Below are positions 1 to 6,314 of a DNA stretch of 9,350 nt, piece by piece. Within the stretch, counting starts at the first letter, position 1, and every line of letters starts with the position of its first letter. The translations under genes were made by a program, and so were the position numbers. The stretch spans positions 1-9,350 of the forward strand of contig JALVPA010000181.1 of NCBI GenBank assembly GCA_027026055.1, given 5' to 3'. The stretch is from Campylobacteraceae bacterium (GTDB lineage: Bacteria > Campylobacterota > Campylobacteria > Campylobacterales > Sulfurovaceae). The notes under the pieces were generated by a model. It did no database searches. It worked only from the letters and a program-made list of their open reading frames with translations, and was not told where the DNA came from.

Positions 1-591
1 GTGTAGATAATCTCCCACGGAATAAATCCAATAGGTGGGGTTGGTGTAATCTCGCAAGATACGATGTTCTCTAAAAAACGACGCATAGTGTTTTCCGAAA
101 AGCAAAAGCGTCGCGACGATGAGTAACGTTAGTAAAAAGATATGTTTAAGTTTGTTCCAAAGTGCGCGTTTGAAACCGTTGTGTCGCAAGGGAATTTTGG
201 CGATGAGATAGGAAGGCAATACTCCAAGAAACAGAAGATATAAAAAAAGTTTCGGGGTTAGAAGGTCGGACGCTTCTTTTATATCGGTTTGCAAGACGTT
301 GCGAAGCATACTGTCGTCGAGGATTACCCGATAGGTATCCATAAAATATGCCGCCGCCGCAGACACGAGTATCGTGACGATCAAGAGCGGTTTGGTGGTG
401 TATCGGGTGGCAAACGGATAGAAAATTACGGTGATTAAAGCGACGAGAATCGCTGCGATCGAAAGTAAAAAGAGAAAATGTTCCCTGAGAGGATAGACCG
501 CTATCGTCTCTTGCCAAAATCGGATATTGTAAAAAAGTACGAAAAGAATAGCGACAAAAAGGATGAGACGAAAATGCCCGAATCGTTTTAT
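1..591 (-). CDS. eptA: EptA-type lipid A phosphoethanolamine transferase, N-terminal part (cut by window edge)
   Basis: The gene runs off the left edge; 197 codons are visible and the frame is open to base 1. The visible part is the membrane domain (DUF1705-like) of the YhjW/YjdB/EptA family, with hydrophobic segments at about residues 8-22, 38-58, 68-84, 115-132 and 150-166. Family landmarks seen are YFMDTYRVILDDSML (82-96), NVLQTD followed by EA (98-107), and FREHRILRDYTNPTYWIYS (173-191), which leads into the periplasmic catalytic domain. In the family the enzyme moves phosphoethanolamine from phosphatidylethanolamine to lipid A (in Campylobacter also to flagellar rod protein), which raises cationic peptide resistance. 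The catalytic Thr and metal ligands lie outside the window. No ATG or GTG fits. The best start is an ATA codon (591-589) six bases after a strong AAAGGAG, giving (M)KRFGHF. An in-frame TTG at 615-613 is the alternative, but it falls at the predicted transcription start. Confidence 0.85.
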   Translation of the reverse strand, partial: MKRFGHFRLILFVAILFVLFYNIRFWQETIAVYPLREHFLFLLSIAAILVALITVIFYPFATRYTTKPLLIVTILVSAAAAYFMDTYRVILDDSMLRNVLQTDIKEASDLLTPKLFLYLLFLGVLPSYLIAKIPLRHNGFKRALWNKLKHIFLLTLLIVATLLLFGKHYASFFREHRILRDYTNPTYWIYSVGDYLH

Positions 592-597
592 GAAAGA

Positions 598-604
598 CTC
601 CTTT
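598..604 (-). promoter_or_regulatory. Shine-Dalgarno site of eptA that decides the start
   Basis: On the minus strand AAAGGAG ends six bases before the ATA codon at 591-589. This is ideal SD spacing and is stronger than most SD sites in the window. It favours ATA over the TTG at 615-613, which has no SD. Confidence 0.55.
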
Positions 605-621
605 CCTGTAATCAAAGCGTC

Positions 622-627
622 ATTATA
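622..627 (-). promoter_or_regulatory. -10 box of eptA promoter
   Basis: A perfect TATAAT on the minus strand lies in the 55-bp gap between the TauE-like gene and eptA. It predicts a transcript starting near 615, with a leader of about 24 nt to the ATA codon. No clear -35 box is visible, which is usual for Campylobacterota housekeeping promoters. Confidence 0.55.
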
Positions 628-646
628 ACTTAAATAAGGTAATGCT

Positions 647-1438
647 TTAGCCGCATTTGCCGGGTGCGCATTTCATTCTACCGCCGCATTTGGAAGAAAT
701 GTCGTTTTTCTCGATAGGTTTTGCGTGCATCTTTTCGAGCATTTGTTGCATTTTTTGCGGGTGTGCGATAAATTTGTATCCTTTTACCAGAGTCATCACG
801 CCGTACAAAACCACCAGCAGCGCGGCGATTTTCATCATGGTACCTCGAAGGGCGCCTTGTTGCAAAAAGCGGGTGATATTTCCCAAGAAAAACAGTGCGG
901 GTACGGTCGAGAGCCCGAATACCGCCATGACTATTGCGCCCCATAGAGGAGTAGCTGTCGAAGCGGCGATAATGGCAAAGCTATACACGAGTCCGCAAGG
1001 TATCAACCCGTTTAGGATACCGAGTAGATAGAAGCTACCGAGACTCTTTTCTCGCATCAGATAGCGAAAAGCGTTTTGGAACCATCGGTATTTGGAAAAA
1101 GACCATTCGGCGGAGTTTAGAAATTTTCCGTTTCCAAGAAGCGATATTCCCGACAGTATCATCAATACCCCCGTTAAAGCGAAAAGGATGCCTTTCGTTT
1201 CGGGTGTGAAAGCGAAAGCTTTACCGAGCAAGCCCGCCAATGCCCCGAGGAGGGTGTAGGTGGTGACACGACCGAGATTGTAGCTCAAATGTGCGACGCT
1301 TTGGTATTGCCAAGAGGTGTTCGTATCGATTTTCCCCGAAGTGTATGCGACGACGATACCGCCGCACATTCCGATACAATGTCCGACACTCCCCAAAAAA
1401 GCGGATGTAAGAATGATAAGTAAGTCGATATTGTTCAT
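647..1438 (-). CDS. TauE/SafE-DsbD_2-like membrane protein with Cys-rich metal-binding tail
   Basis: The product is a 263-residue polytopic membrane protein. Conserved landmarks are SVGHCIGMCGGIV near the N-terminus (H20, C21, C25) and GILNGLIPCGLVYS (C148), typical of the DsbD_2/UreH-like branch of the sulfite-exporter TauE family. Members of this branch often sit near cbb3 oxidase or copper genes and are thought to move metal or reducing power across the inner membrane; the exact substrate here is not known. About six hydrophobic segments are visible between residues 6 and 218. After the last helix a hydrophilic tail ends in KCGGRMKCAPGKCG (Cys 251, 257, 262 plus Met 255), which looks like a soft-metal site. 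The ATG at 1438 was chosen because the protein begins there like its family (MNNIDLL) and because a longer frame to 1579 would run over the divergent gene. The SD is weak (GGAT). Confidence 0.8.
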   Translation of the reverse strand: MNNIDLLIILTSAFLGSVGHCIGMCGGIVVAYTSGKIDTNTSWQYQSVAHLSYNLGRVTTYTLLGALAGLLGKAFAFTPETKGILFALTGVLMILSGISLLGNGKFLNSAEWSFSKYRWFQNAFRYLMREKSLGSFYLLGILNGLIPCGLVYSFAIIAASTATPLWGAIVMAVFGLSTVPALFFLGNITRFLQQGALRGTMMKIAALLVVLYGVMTLVKGYKFIAHPQKMQQMLEKMHAKPIEKNDISSKCGGRMKCAPGKCG

Positions 1439-1460
1439 AGGGTATCCGTTGCGAATTGAA

Positions 1461-1500
1461 ATTATCAAACTATAGTAATGTTTTGTTAAAATTGTATTAA
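1461..1500. promoter_or_regulatory. Divergent promoter region
   Basis: The 78-bp gap between two divergent genes is AT-rich. The palindrome ACTATAGT (1469-1476) gives a TATAGT -10 candidate on both strands. TAAAAT (1487-1492) is a further candidate for the plus operon, and GATAAT (1466-1461 on minus) for the TauE-like gene. Which one is used cannot be told from sequence. Confidence 0.35.
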
Positions 1501-1516
1501 AAAAGGTCTGAGTTTT

Positions 1517-1951
1517 ATGTTTAAATGGCTCAAACGCGCGTTTTTGAAAATGTTTCGCGAATTGGTAGTCTATCATCACAGTTCGCTAGAGTTTCGTGCA
1601 AAACTGATTACACTGATGGTCTCGAGCGACGGTACGATAAACGATTGCGAAAAAATGCTCGTCAAAGAGATCGCTGCGGAAACCTATAGAGACGATAAGG
1701 ATAGAGCGATGCTGCTTTACGATACGGTGATGGAGTATCATCAAAAGATCGTAACCGACAACGGCTTGAATTTCGAAGATCTGATACATATCGTGGATAA
1801 AGAGGTCAAAGAGGTGAAACGCTTTTGCAAAAAGATAGAGCTTGACAAACTCGAACGTTTTGCGGTATGTACGGAAGAGGAAGAAGAACGTATCTTTCAA
1901 CAAAGAATTTTGGAGTTTTTGCAACAGTTGAAACATTCGTGCGAGGTGTAA
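1517..1951 (+). CDS. TerB-like alpha-helical protein, function unknown
   Basis: This is a soluble, strongly charged protein of 144 residues predicted to be almost entirely helical. The segment FRAKLITLMVSSDGTINDCEKMLVKEIA (26-53) resembles the start of a TerB-like fold, where acidic residues between helices (here D38, D43) follow a conserved hydrophobic helix. TerB-like domains are found in stress and tellurite-resistance proteins, but no specific function can be assigned. The N-terminus is basic and amphipathic (MFKWLKRAFLKMFREL) and might touch the membrane. The C-terminus is a Glu-rich helix, with four more Cys residues scattered through the protein (C44, C104, C118, C142). It is the first gene of an operon: its TAA is followed one base later by the GTG of the acylphosphatase. 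The SD is weak (AAGG, ten bases before ATG). Confidence 0.6.
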   Translation: MFKWLKRAFLKMFRELVVYHHSSLEFRAKLITLMVSSDGTINDCEKMLVKEIAAETYRDDKDRAMLLYDTVMEYHQKIVTDNGLNFEDLIHIVDKEVKEVKRFCKKIELDKLERFAVCTEEEEERIFQQRILEFLQQLKHSCEV

Positions 1952-1952
1952 A

Positions 1953-2237
1953 GTGCAGTGGTATCGTTTTATATCTGTTGGGAAAGTCCAACATGTCTAT
2001 TACCGGAAATTCGTTTCGCAAGCGATGATGCGCGCGGGGTTTAACGGGTATATTCGCAATCTTCCCGACGGTACGGTAGAGAGTGTCGTCTTTATCGAGG
2101 ATGAAGCGCAGGAACTTCCCGAAGTGTTGCAAATCCTTAAAGAAGGTTCTCCGATGAGCGAGGTCGAAGAGGTGCGTTACGAAACGATGCGAGAAGTTCC
2201 CGAGGTTGAGTTTGACGGTTTTACGATACGGTATTGA
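1953..2237 (+). CDS. acyP: Acylphosphatase
   Basis: The 94-residue length is normal for acylphosphatase, which hydrolyses the carboxyl-phosphate bond of acyl phosphates in the cytoplasm. The substrate-binding loop reads GKVQHVYYRKF (10-20) with the catalytic Arg at residue 18. The second motif, GYIRNLPDGTVE (32-43), carries the catalytic Asn at 36. The loop differs from the usual V-Q-G-V-x-F-R: the Gly is His14 and the Phe is Tyr17, which may alter phosphate binding. The start is GTG, one base after the upstream stop, and the SD (GAGGTG) lies inside the end of the upstream gene, so translation is probably coupled. The C-terminus is a little longer than the shortest family members and ends in a normal beta strand (FDGFTIRY). 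Confidence 0.85.
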   Translation: MQWYRFISVGKVQHVYYRKFVSQAMMRAGFNGYIRNLPDGTVESVVFIEDEAQELPEVLQILKEGSPMSEVEEVRYETMREVPEVEFDGFTIRY

Positions 2238-2248
2238 AAGGAGAAACG

Positions 2249-2449
2249 ATGGCAAGCGGATGGGGATGTCAATTTCTCGGTAAAAACGGTGAGGTAAAGG
2301 ATTGGTGTATGAAATTGCATCATCCGTGCGACCCCGGATGTAAAGGATGTATCGTCTACGGAAAAGTCTCTTTTTCCAAGCCGCATATCGACGAAGAACA
2401 GCAGCATAAAGAGAAACATCGAAGCGACAATCCGCTGGGGGAACGATAA
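2249..2449 (+). CDS. Small Cys-rich protein, probable metal or Fe-S binder, function unknown
   Basis: This 66-residue hydrophilic protein has five Cys at 7, 20, 27, 31 and 34. The cluster CDPGCKGC has the spacing C-x3-C-x2-C. Two His (24, 25) precede it, and the tail is rich in His, Lys and Glu (residues 46-58). The pattern suggests bound zinc or an iron-sulfur cluster; there is no signal peptide. It is the last gene of the plus operon. The ATG at 2249 has a strong SD (AAAGGAG, five bases away) that overlaps the acylphosphatase stop. A TTG at 2234 in the same frame would destroy that SD relation and is unlikely. The stop lies four bases from the stop of the convergent HAD gene, so there is no room for a separate terminator. 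Confidence 0.65.
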   Translation: MASGWGCQFLGKNGEVKDWCMKLHHPCDPGCKGCIVYGKVSFSKPHIDEEQQHKEKHRSDNPLGER

Positions 2450-2453
2450 AAGC

Positions 2454-3275
2454 TTACATGCCGCTAAGAAGATAGTGTGCCACCGCATCTTCGTCGTTGG
2501 TACGGGGTAAAACGATATCGGCGGCGCGTTTGACCTCTTCGAGGGCGTTGGCGACGGCGACGGAAGTCCCCGCTTTAGCGAACATCCCAAGATCGTTGAC
2601 GGAGTCGCCGAAGACCGTCGCTTTGGAGGGATCGATACGTAAATAGTCGCATACCTTTTGCATTGCGTGCGCTTTGTCTCCTTCGGGATGCAGCAAGGTC
2701 AAGAACCATCCGCCGCCGTATTTTTCTGGCGAAAGTTTCGCCTCTACTGCATCGGCGAACTCCTTGACGATCGTATTGTGTAAAGTACGCATGAGCGCTT
2801 TTTCGCCGAAATAGACGATTTTGAGATTGCGCGGCAAAGTGCGGTTTGTCGGGTTAAATTGTAGCCTCGGATCGTCGCGATAGCCTTTGAGCACCTCTTT
2901 TTGGTAAGCGTTGAGTTTTCGCGGATAAAGAAAGATCTCTTCTTGCCATCGATCGTTTACGCCGATAACGAACGGATCGATACCGAGCTTTGTGCCTACA
3001 TCCGCCAGTGCGTCGCCGAGCGTTTTGTCTATCGTTTTCATATCGATGAGCTGTTCTGATTCGGAGACGACGATCGCACCGTCGAGAAGGATTTTGGGTG
3101 CGCTAAGATGCAAATTGCGCAACAGCTCTTTGGACTTGGTGTAGCTGCGCGCGGTGGCGATGCCCATCGCAAGGGTCGCGGCGTATCGATTCCATATCTC
3201 GATACTAAAATCGCTCAAACTCAAGTCCGAACGCAAAAAAGTGTGATCGAGATCGGTCAGATAGAGTGTTGCCAT
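2454..3275 (-). CDS. HAD-superfamily (Cof-type) phosphatase
   Basis: This 273-residue protein has all HAD motifs: motif I DLDHTF (D8, D10, T12), motif II in GIATARS (T41), motif III Lys201 in GDKAHAM, and motif IV GDSVNDLGM (D224, N227, D228). The C2-type cap between motifs II and III (about residues 60-190) places it with Cof/YbiV-like hydrolases, which remove phosphate from sugar phosphates or other small metabolites. The acceptor His in DLDHTF replaces the more usual Gly, a common variant. The true substrate cannot be read from sequence. Its ATG abuts the nnrS stop (TAA then ATG), so the two genes are cotranscribed and probably translationally coupled. The SD (GAAAGAG) lies in the last nnrS codons. 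Confidence 0.85.
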   Translation of the reverse strand: MATLYLTDLDHTFLRSDLSLSDFSIEIWNRYAATLAMGIATARSYTKSKELLRNLHLSAPKILLDGAIVVSESEQLIDMKTIDKTLGDALADVGTKLGIDPFVIGVNDRWQEEIFLYPRKLNAYQKEVLKGYRDDPRLQFNPTNRTLPRNLKIVYFGEKALMRTLHNTIVKEFADAVEAKLSPEKYGGGWFLTLLHPEGDKAHAMQKVCDYLRIDPSKATVFGDSVNDLGMFAKAGTSVAVANALEEVKRAADIVLPRTNDEDAVAHYLLSGM

Positions 3276-4472
3276 TTATCGCTCTTTCGTCAGTCTTTTG
3301 CCGTATATCAGCACCGGGAAAAAGCGCCACGCCCATGCGCTAAGAAGTATGATCCATGCCGTGACGGCGAGATCGAACCAAAAACGAAAATCGTACCCGT
3401 ACGCTGCGAAGACGGAAAGAGCGAGTCTGGCGATGACGACGAGTTGCGTGGCGTAGAAAAGCGCAACTTCGTAGTGATGTGCCTCCATACGGTTGCCCGA
3501 GTGTCCCAGTGTCACACGGGTGCCGAAGCCTATTAAGATCGTAAAAACAAAGCCCAAGGCGAGCGCATGAATGCCGAGATAGAGAAAATCAAAACCGCCC
3601 AGTAGGGTGGCAGCTTCGGCGAGCGCGCTCATCGCAAATGCTGTGGGCACCCAAAAAAGCGAAAGATGTAGTACCCACAAGAGCGGATTGGGATTGGGGA
3701 AGGGGAGTTTCCATCGACGAATCTCCGTAAAAGAGTAAATCGCCAAAAGCGTATCGGGCACACATCCCGCACCTGCATAGAGCGACTCCGATATGACGTG
3801 CGCCGCCGCCAAAATAAAAAGGTTTCTTACGAAGTAGGGACGTCTTTCGGGATCAACATGTGAAAAAAACGGCACCATCCGTTGCGCTACGGTGATCGTC
3901 ACGCCGAAAAGATAGAGATAGATAGCCGTTTGGATCGCAAAGGGATAAAGCGTGGGTAGAAAAAGCATCGAGAGTATCGTCAGCAGGTGTGCCGCCACGC
4001 CTAATCCCATCGCGACCAATATCCAATAAATGTCGTGTTTGTCCGGCATCGCGGTTTTGAGATAGATGCTGCGTAAAATTCGAAAAACTTGCAGATGCCC
4101 CGTCAATACGAGTATGGCGCCGACATATCCGAGAAACGGAGAGACGACCGCACCGAGTACGAAAAGCGTAGAACCGAAATAAAAGAGCGTCAATACGTTC
4201 AGATAGACCGGTTTTGCGATAGGTTCGGTCGCGCTAAAGCGTGGAAAGGTCGTAAACAAAAATGCCGTAAAAGCAGGCGTAAAAACGAGAAAAATTAACG
4301 TATAGGCATGGTAAAATCCGCTCGGGATACTTAGATAAAGTACGCCCTTGTATCCCAACGCAAAAAGCAGCATACCGACGATTGCGTTGATAAATGCCGT
4401 AACGAAAAAAGGTTGATGCGGTTGCGAAAGAAAGTAGCTTTCGCGCATCTGATCGGAGTAGCCGAAGCGCAT
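3276..4472 (-). CDS. nnrS: NnrS family haem/copper membrane protein
   Basis: The product is a 398-residue protein with about 12 hydrophobic segments, the normal size and topology for NnrS. Landmarks are the N-terminal PHQPFFVTA (18-26), the Trp/His-containing membrane segments (H55, H126, H162, H302), the loop after TVAQRMVPFF (194-203), and the signature GFGTRVTLGHSGNR (315-328). In other bacteria NnrS is a haem- and copper-containing inner-membrane protein, expressed under nitric oxide-responsive control, that protects metabolism during nitrosative stress; it is not itself an NO reductase. The start ATG has an SD (AAAAGGA, seven bases upstream). It is first in an operon with the HAD phosphatase. 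The upstream gap contains a -10 box and an inverted repeat of FNR-like half sites with unusual spacing. Confidence 0.9.
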   Translation of the reverse strand: MRFGYSDQMRESYFLSQPHQPFFVTAFINAIVGMLLFALGYKGVLYLSIPSGFYHAYTLIFLVFTPAFTAFLFTTFPRFSATEPIAKPVYLNVLTLFYFGSTLFVLGAVVSPFLGYVGAILVLTGHLQVFRILRSIYLKTAMPDKHDIYWILVAMGLGVAAHLLTILSMLFLPTLYPFAIQTAIYLYLFGVTITVAQRMVPFFSHVDPERRPYFVRNLFILAAAHVISESLYAGAGCVPDTLLAIYSFTEIRRWKLPFPNPNPLLWVLHLSLFWVPTAFAMSALAEAATLLGGFDFLYLGIHALALGFVFTILIGFGTRVTLGHSGNRMEAHHYEVALFYATQLVVIARLALSVFAAYGYDFRFWFDLAVTAWIILLSAWAWRFFPVLIYGKRLTKER

Positions 4473-4493
4473 TCGATATCCTTTTTTTTCGAT

Positions 4494-4499
4494 ATCTTA
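4494..4499 (-). promoter_or_regulatory. -10 box of nnrS promoter
   Basis: TAAGAT on the minus strand, preceded by TGTGC, predicts a start near 4487 and a very short leader ending in the AAAAGGA SD. No convincing -35 hexamer is seen at 17 bp, which fits an activator-dependent promoter. Confidence 0.4.
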
Positions 4500-4521
4500 G
4501 CACAACTGCACGTATGTTCGA

Positions 4522-4543
4522 CTTGATTTGTCGCCATATCAAG
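4522..4543. promoter_or_regulatory. Inverted repeat CTTGAT-N10-ATCAAG upstream of nnrS (possible operator)
   Basis: Two perfect 6-bp arms are centred about 45 bp upstream of the predicted nnrS start. The half sites TTGAT and ATCAA match FNR-family half sites, but the spacer is 10 bases instead of 4. It could be an operator for another dimeric regulator or chance. It is not followed by a T-run, so it is not a terminator. Confidence 0.3.
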
Positions 4544-4603
4544 CAAACTACTTCATAAAGAGTGAGTTAAGCCGAGAGGTTGGCGTTCCCCGAAGAGAAG
4601 TCT

Positions 4604-6019
4604 TTAATAGTGGCGGCGTTGTTTGGGGCGATGACTTTTACGGCGCTGACCGCCGCGATAGTTGCCTCTGCCTCTCTCGTTGCCGCGCTGTTGCATGGCG
4701 CGTCGGATCATCGTTTCGATTTCGGAGGCGTCAAAGCCGATTTTGTCTTTGCCCTTGATCTCTTGTGTGACGAGTAGTTTGGAGGCAAGCAGGTGTGCGA
4801 TCGTGACGATATCGAGTTGATGCTGGAGTGTTTTGACCAGTTCGATCGCATCGGGCGAAATCTCCGTTTCGGCGATCTCGGCGATGAGACCGTCGGTGCG
4901 GTTGAGTTGTACGTCGTTTCGAGTCGGGACGGTTTCGTTGAGAATCTTTGTACCCACATCTTTTTCGATGCGTTTGAGCGTGCGTAGTTCGTCGGGGGTA
5001 ACTAAGGTGATCGCTTCGCCCGTTTTTCCGCCGCGTCCGGTACGTCCGATACGGTGAACGTAACTTTCCGAATCGAAAGGAATATGGTAGTTGAAAACAT
5101 GCGTGACGTCGTTGACATCCAAGCCGCGTGCGGCAACGTCGGTCGCGACGAAGATATCGATGCCGCCTTGTTTGAAGGCGCGGATGGCGATTTCGCGTTG
5201 GCGCTGCTCCATATCGCCGTGTAGCCCGCCTACGTTGAAGCCTTGGGCGTTGAGATGCGTGGCAAGTCTGTCGACCTCTTTTTTGGTGCGACAAAAGACG
5301 ATACATTTGTTCGGTATTTTGAAATCGATCAGGCGAATGAGCGCATCGTCGCGTTCGTACTCTTGTACTACGTAGTAGTATTGGGTGATGGCGGTATTGG
5401 TGCTCTCTTTTTTGGTGATGGAGACGGTGGCGGGTTCGCGTAAGATCTCTTCGGCGAGACGCCGAATCGCGGCGGGCATGGTTGCCGAGAACATCAAGGT
5501 TTGACGAGACTCCGGAAGGTAGGTGAAAATATCTTTGATCTCGTCTAAAAAGCCCATATCGAGCATCTCGTCCGCTTCGTCGAGAACGACGAAGGCGGGA
5601 TTGAGCGTGATTTTGCCGCTGCGTAGCAGATCTTGGAGTCTTCCGGGCGTAGCGATGACGATGGAGGCGTGTTTGATACGCTCTATCTGTTTGTTGTAAG
5701 CGGTCCCACCGTAAACGGTAGCGGTACGCAAACCTTTATGACGTCCGAAGCGATAGAGTTCGTCGCTCACTTGCATCGCCAGTTCGCGGGTAGGGACGAT
5801 CACGAGCCCTTCGACGCCGTTGTTGCCTTGCATTATGCTCATCATCGGCAAACCGAAAGCGGCGGTTTTGCCGGTACCCGTCTGGGCTTGGGCGATGATG
5901 TCTTGTCCTTGCAATATCAGGGGAATCGCTTCTTTTTGGACGGGACTGGGCTCTTTGAAGCCCGCTTCGTTAACGGCGGCGAGGATGCTTTCGTCGAGGT
6001 TGAAATCTGTAAATGTCAT
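4604..6019 (-). CDS. DEAD-box ATP-dependent RNA helicase (RhlE/DeaD-like)
   Basis: This 471-residue protein has the full motif set: Q motif with GFKEPSPVQ (Q28), motif I AQTGTGKT (45-52), PTRELA (76-81), GG (104-105), TPGR (124-127), DEAD (147-150), SAT (178-180), VFCRTKKE (241-248), ARGLD (297-301) and HRIGRTGR (322-329). After the two RecA domains comes an acidic to mixed helical stretch (about 370-440), then a basic tail rich in Arg and Gly (RGNERGRGNYRGGQRR, 445-460). Such tails bind RNA non-specifically. Likely roles are ribosome assembly, mRNA decay and cold adaptation. RhlE and DeaD/CsdA cannot be separated safely from sequence alone, because a typical DbpA/CsdA RNA-binding domain is not obvious. 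The SD (AAGAG) is moderate. The mRNA seems to carry a leader of about 227 nt with a stable inverted repeat. Confidence 0.92.
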   Translation of the reverse strand: MTFTDFNLDESILAAVNEAGFKEPSPVQKEAIPLILQGQDIIAQAQTGTGKTAAFGLPMMSIMQGNNGVEGLVIVPTRELAMQVSDELYRFGRHKGLRTATVYGGTAYNKQIERIKHASIVIATPGRLQDLLRSGKITLNPAFVVLDEADEMLDMGFLDEIKDIFTYLPESRQTLMFSATMPAAIRRLAEEILREPATVSITKKESTNTAITQYYYVVQEYERDDALIRLIDFKIPNKCIVFCRTKKEVDRLATHLNAQGFNVGGLHGDMEQRQREIAIRAFKQGGIDIFVATDVAARGLDVNDVTHVFNYHIPFDSESYVHRIGRTGRGGKTGEAITLVTPDELRTLKRIEKDVGTKILNETVPTRNDVQLNRTDGLIAEIAETEISPDAIELVKTLQHQLDIVTIAHLLASKLLVTQEIKGKDKIGFDASEIETMIRRAMQQRGNERGRGNYRGGQRRKSHRPKQRRHY

Positions 6020-6067
6020 GGTTTCTCTTTTGTATTGAATTGGTCGGATAGGTATCTTGCGGCGTTG

Positions 6068-6114
6068 AACCCAAATGATGCAGTAGAAAGTGCGTCAAAT
6101 GTATGGTTTGGGTT
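6068..6114 (-). promoter_or_regulatory. Structured element in the helicase 5' leader
   Basis: AACCCAAA (6068-6075) pairs perfectly with TTTGGGTT (6107-6114). Inside, GATGCA (6077-6082) can pair with TGCGTC (6091-6096) with one G-U pair on the plus-sense RNA (an A-C mismatch in the minus RNA). The element ends about 48 bases before the helicase ATG. It may be a regulatory structure, since helicase mRNAs in other bacteria have long, temperature- or autoregulated leaders. Its role here is inference. Confidence 0.4.
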
Positions 6115-6252
6115 GAAAACGGTACGAAGATGTATAAACCCGCTTTTATGCAACCGTTACCAAACGTTGTCTCACGATAAGTACGCGGAAATTAAAGAAA
6201 AGAATGGATTCTATTCGATGGCGTTTGATACTCTTTTGCAGAAAAGTACGGA

Positions 6253-6258
6253 AGTATA
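6253..6258 (-). promoter_or_regulatory. Extended -10 promoter of the helicase gene
   Basis: The minus strand reads TGCTATACT, an extended -10 box (TG, one base, TATACT). It predicts transcription from near 6246 and therefore a 5' leader of about 227 nt before the ATG at 6019. It lies just downstream of the terminator-like hairpin at 6294-6314. Confidence 0.5.
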
Positions 6259-6293
6259 GCATCTTAAGCTTAACGATACCGCACTCATTATGG

Positions 6294-6314
6294 AAAAGCC
6301 GGATTCTCCGGCTT
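6294..6314 (-). terminator. GC-rich hairpin terminator
   Basis: The perfect 8-bp stem AAGCCGGA/TCCGGCTT has a GAA loop and ends on the minus strand in TTTT (two in the stem, two after). The T-run is short. On the plus strand no T-run follows. It would end transcripts from the kinase gene or from the candidate small RNA before the helicase promoter. Confidence 0.55.

Noticed and set aside
146..517. Minus-strand open frame in the left end
   Set aside because: It overlaps the eptA frame in another reading frame; its Ser/Arg/His-rich translation has no family signature, while the eptA frame is a clear match.
1439..1579. N-terminal extension of the TauE-like protein to an ATG at 1579
   Set aside because: It would overlap the divergent operon's first gene and promoter region and adds sequence not like the family; the ATG at 1438 gives the normal N-terminus.
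2234..2248. TTG start for the Cys-rich protein
   Set aside because: The strong AAAGGAG at 2237-2243 is correctly placed for the ATG at 2249 and would lie inside the coding part if TTG were used.
2327..2350. Radical SAM signature in the Cys-rich protein
   Set aside because: C-x3-C-x2-C matches the spacing, but the protein is only 66 residues and lacks the rest of the radical SAM fold.
4474..4496. Two CGATATC copies flanking a T-run before nnrS
   Set aside because: Short palindromes 16 bp apart that overlap the SD and -10 region; likely chance in AT-rich leader DNA.
4522..4543. Canonical FNR box or terminator
   Set aside because: The half sites match FNR but the 10-base spacer does not (4 expected); no T-run follows on either strand for a terminator.
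4566..4570. NssR-like (TTAAC-N4-GTTAA) site for nnrS
   Set aside because: Only one half site is present and it is about 94 bp from the nnrS start.
5633..6259. Long plus-strand open frame running antisense through the helicase gene into its leader
   Set aside because: Most of it is the antisense of strongly conserved helicase motifs; it has no SD and no recognisable domain.
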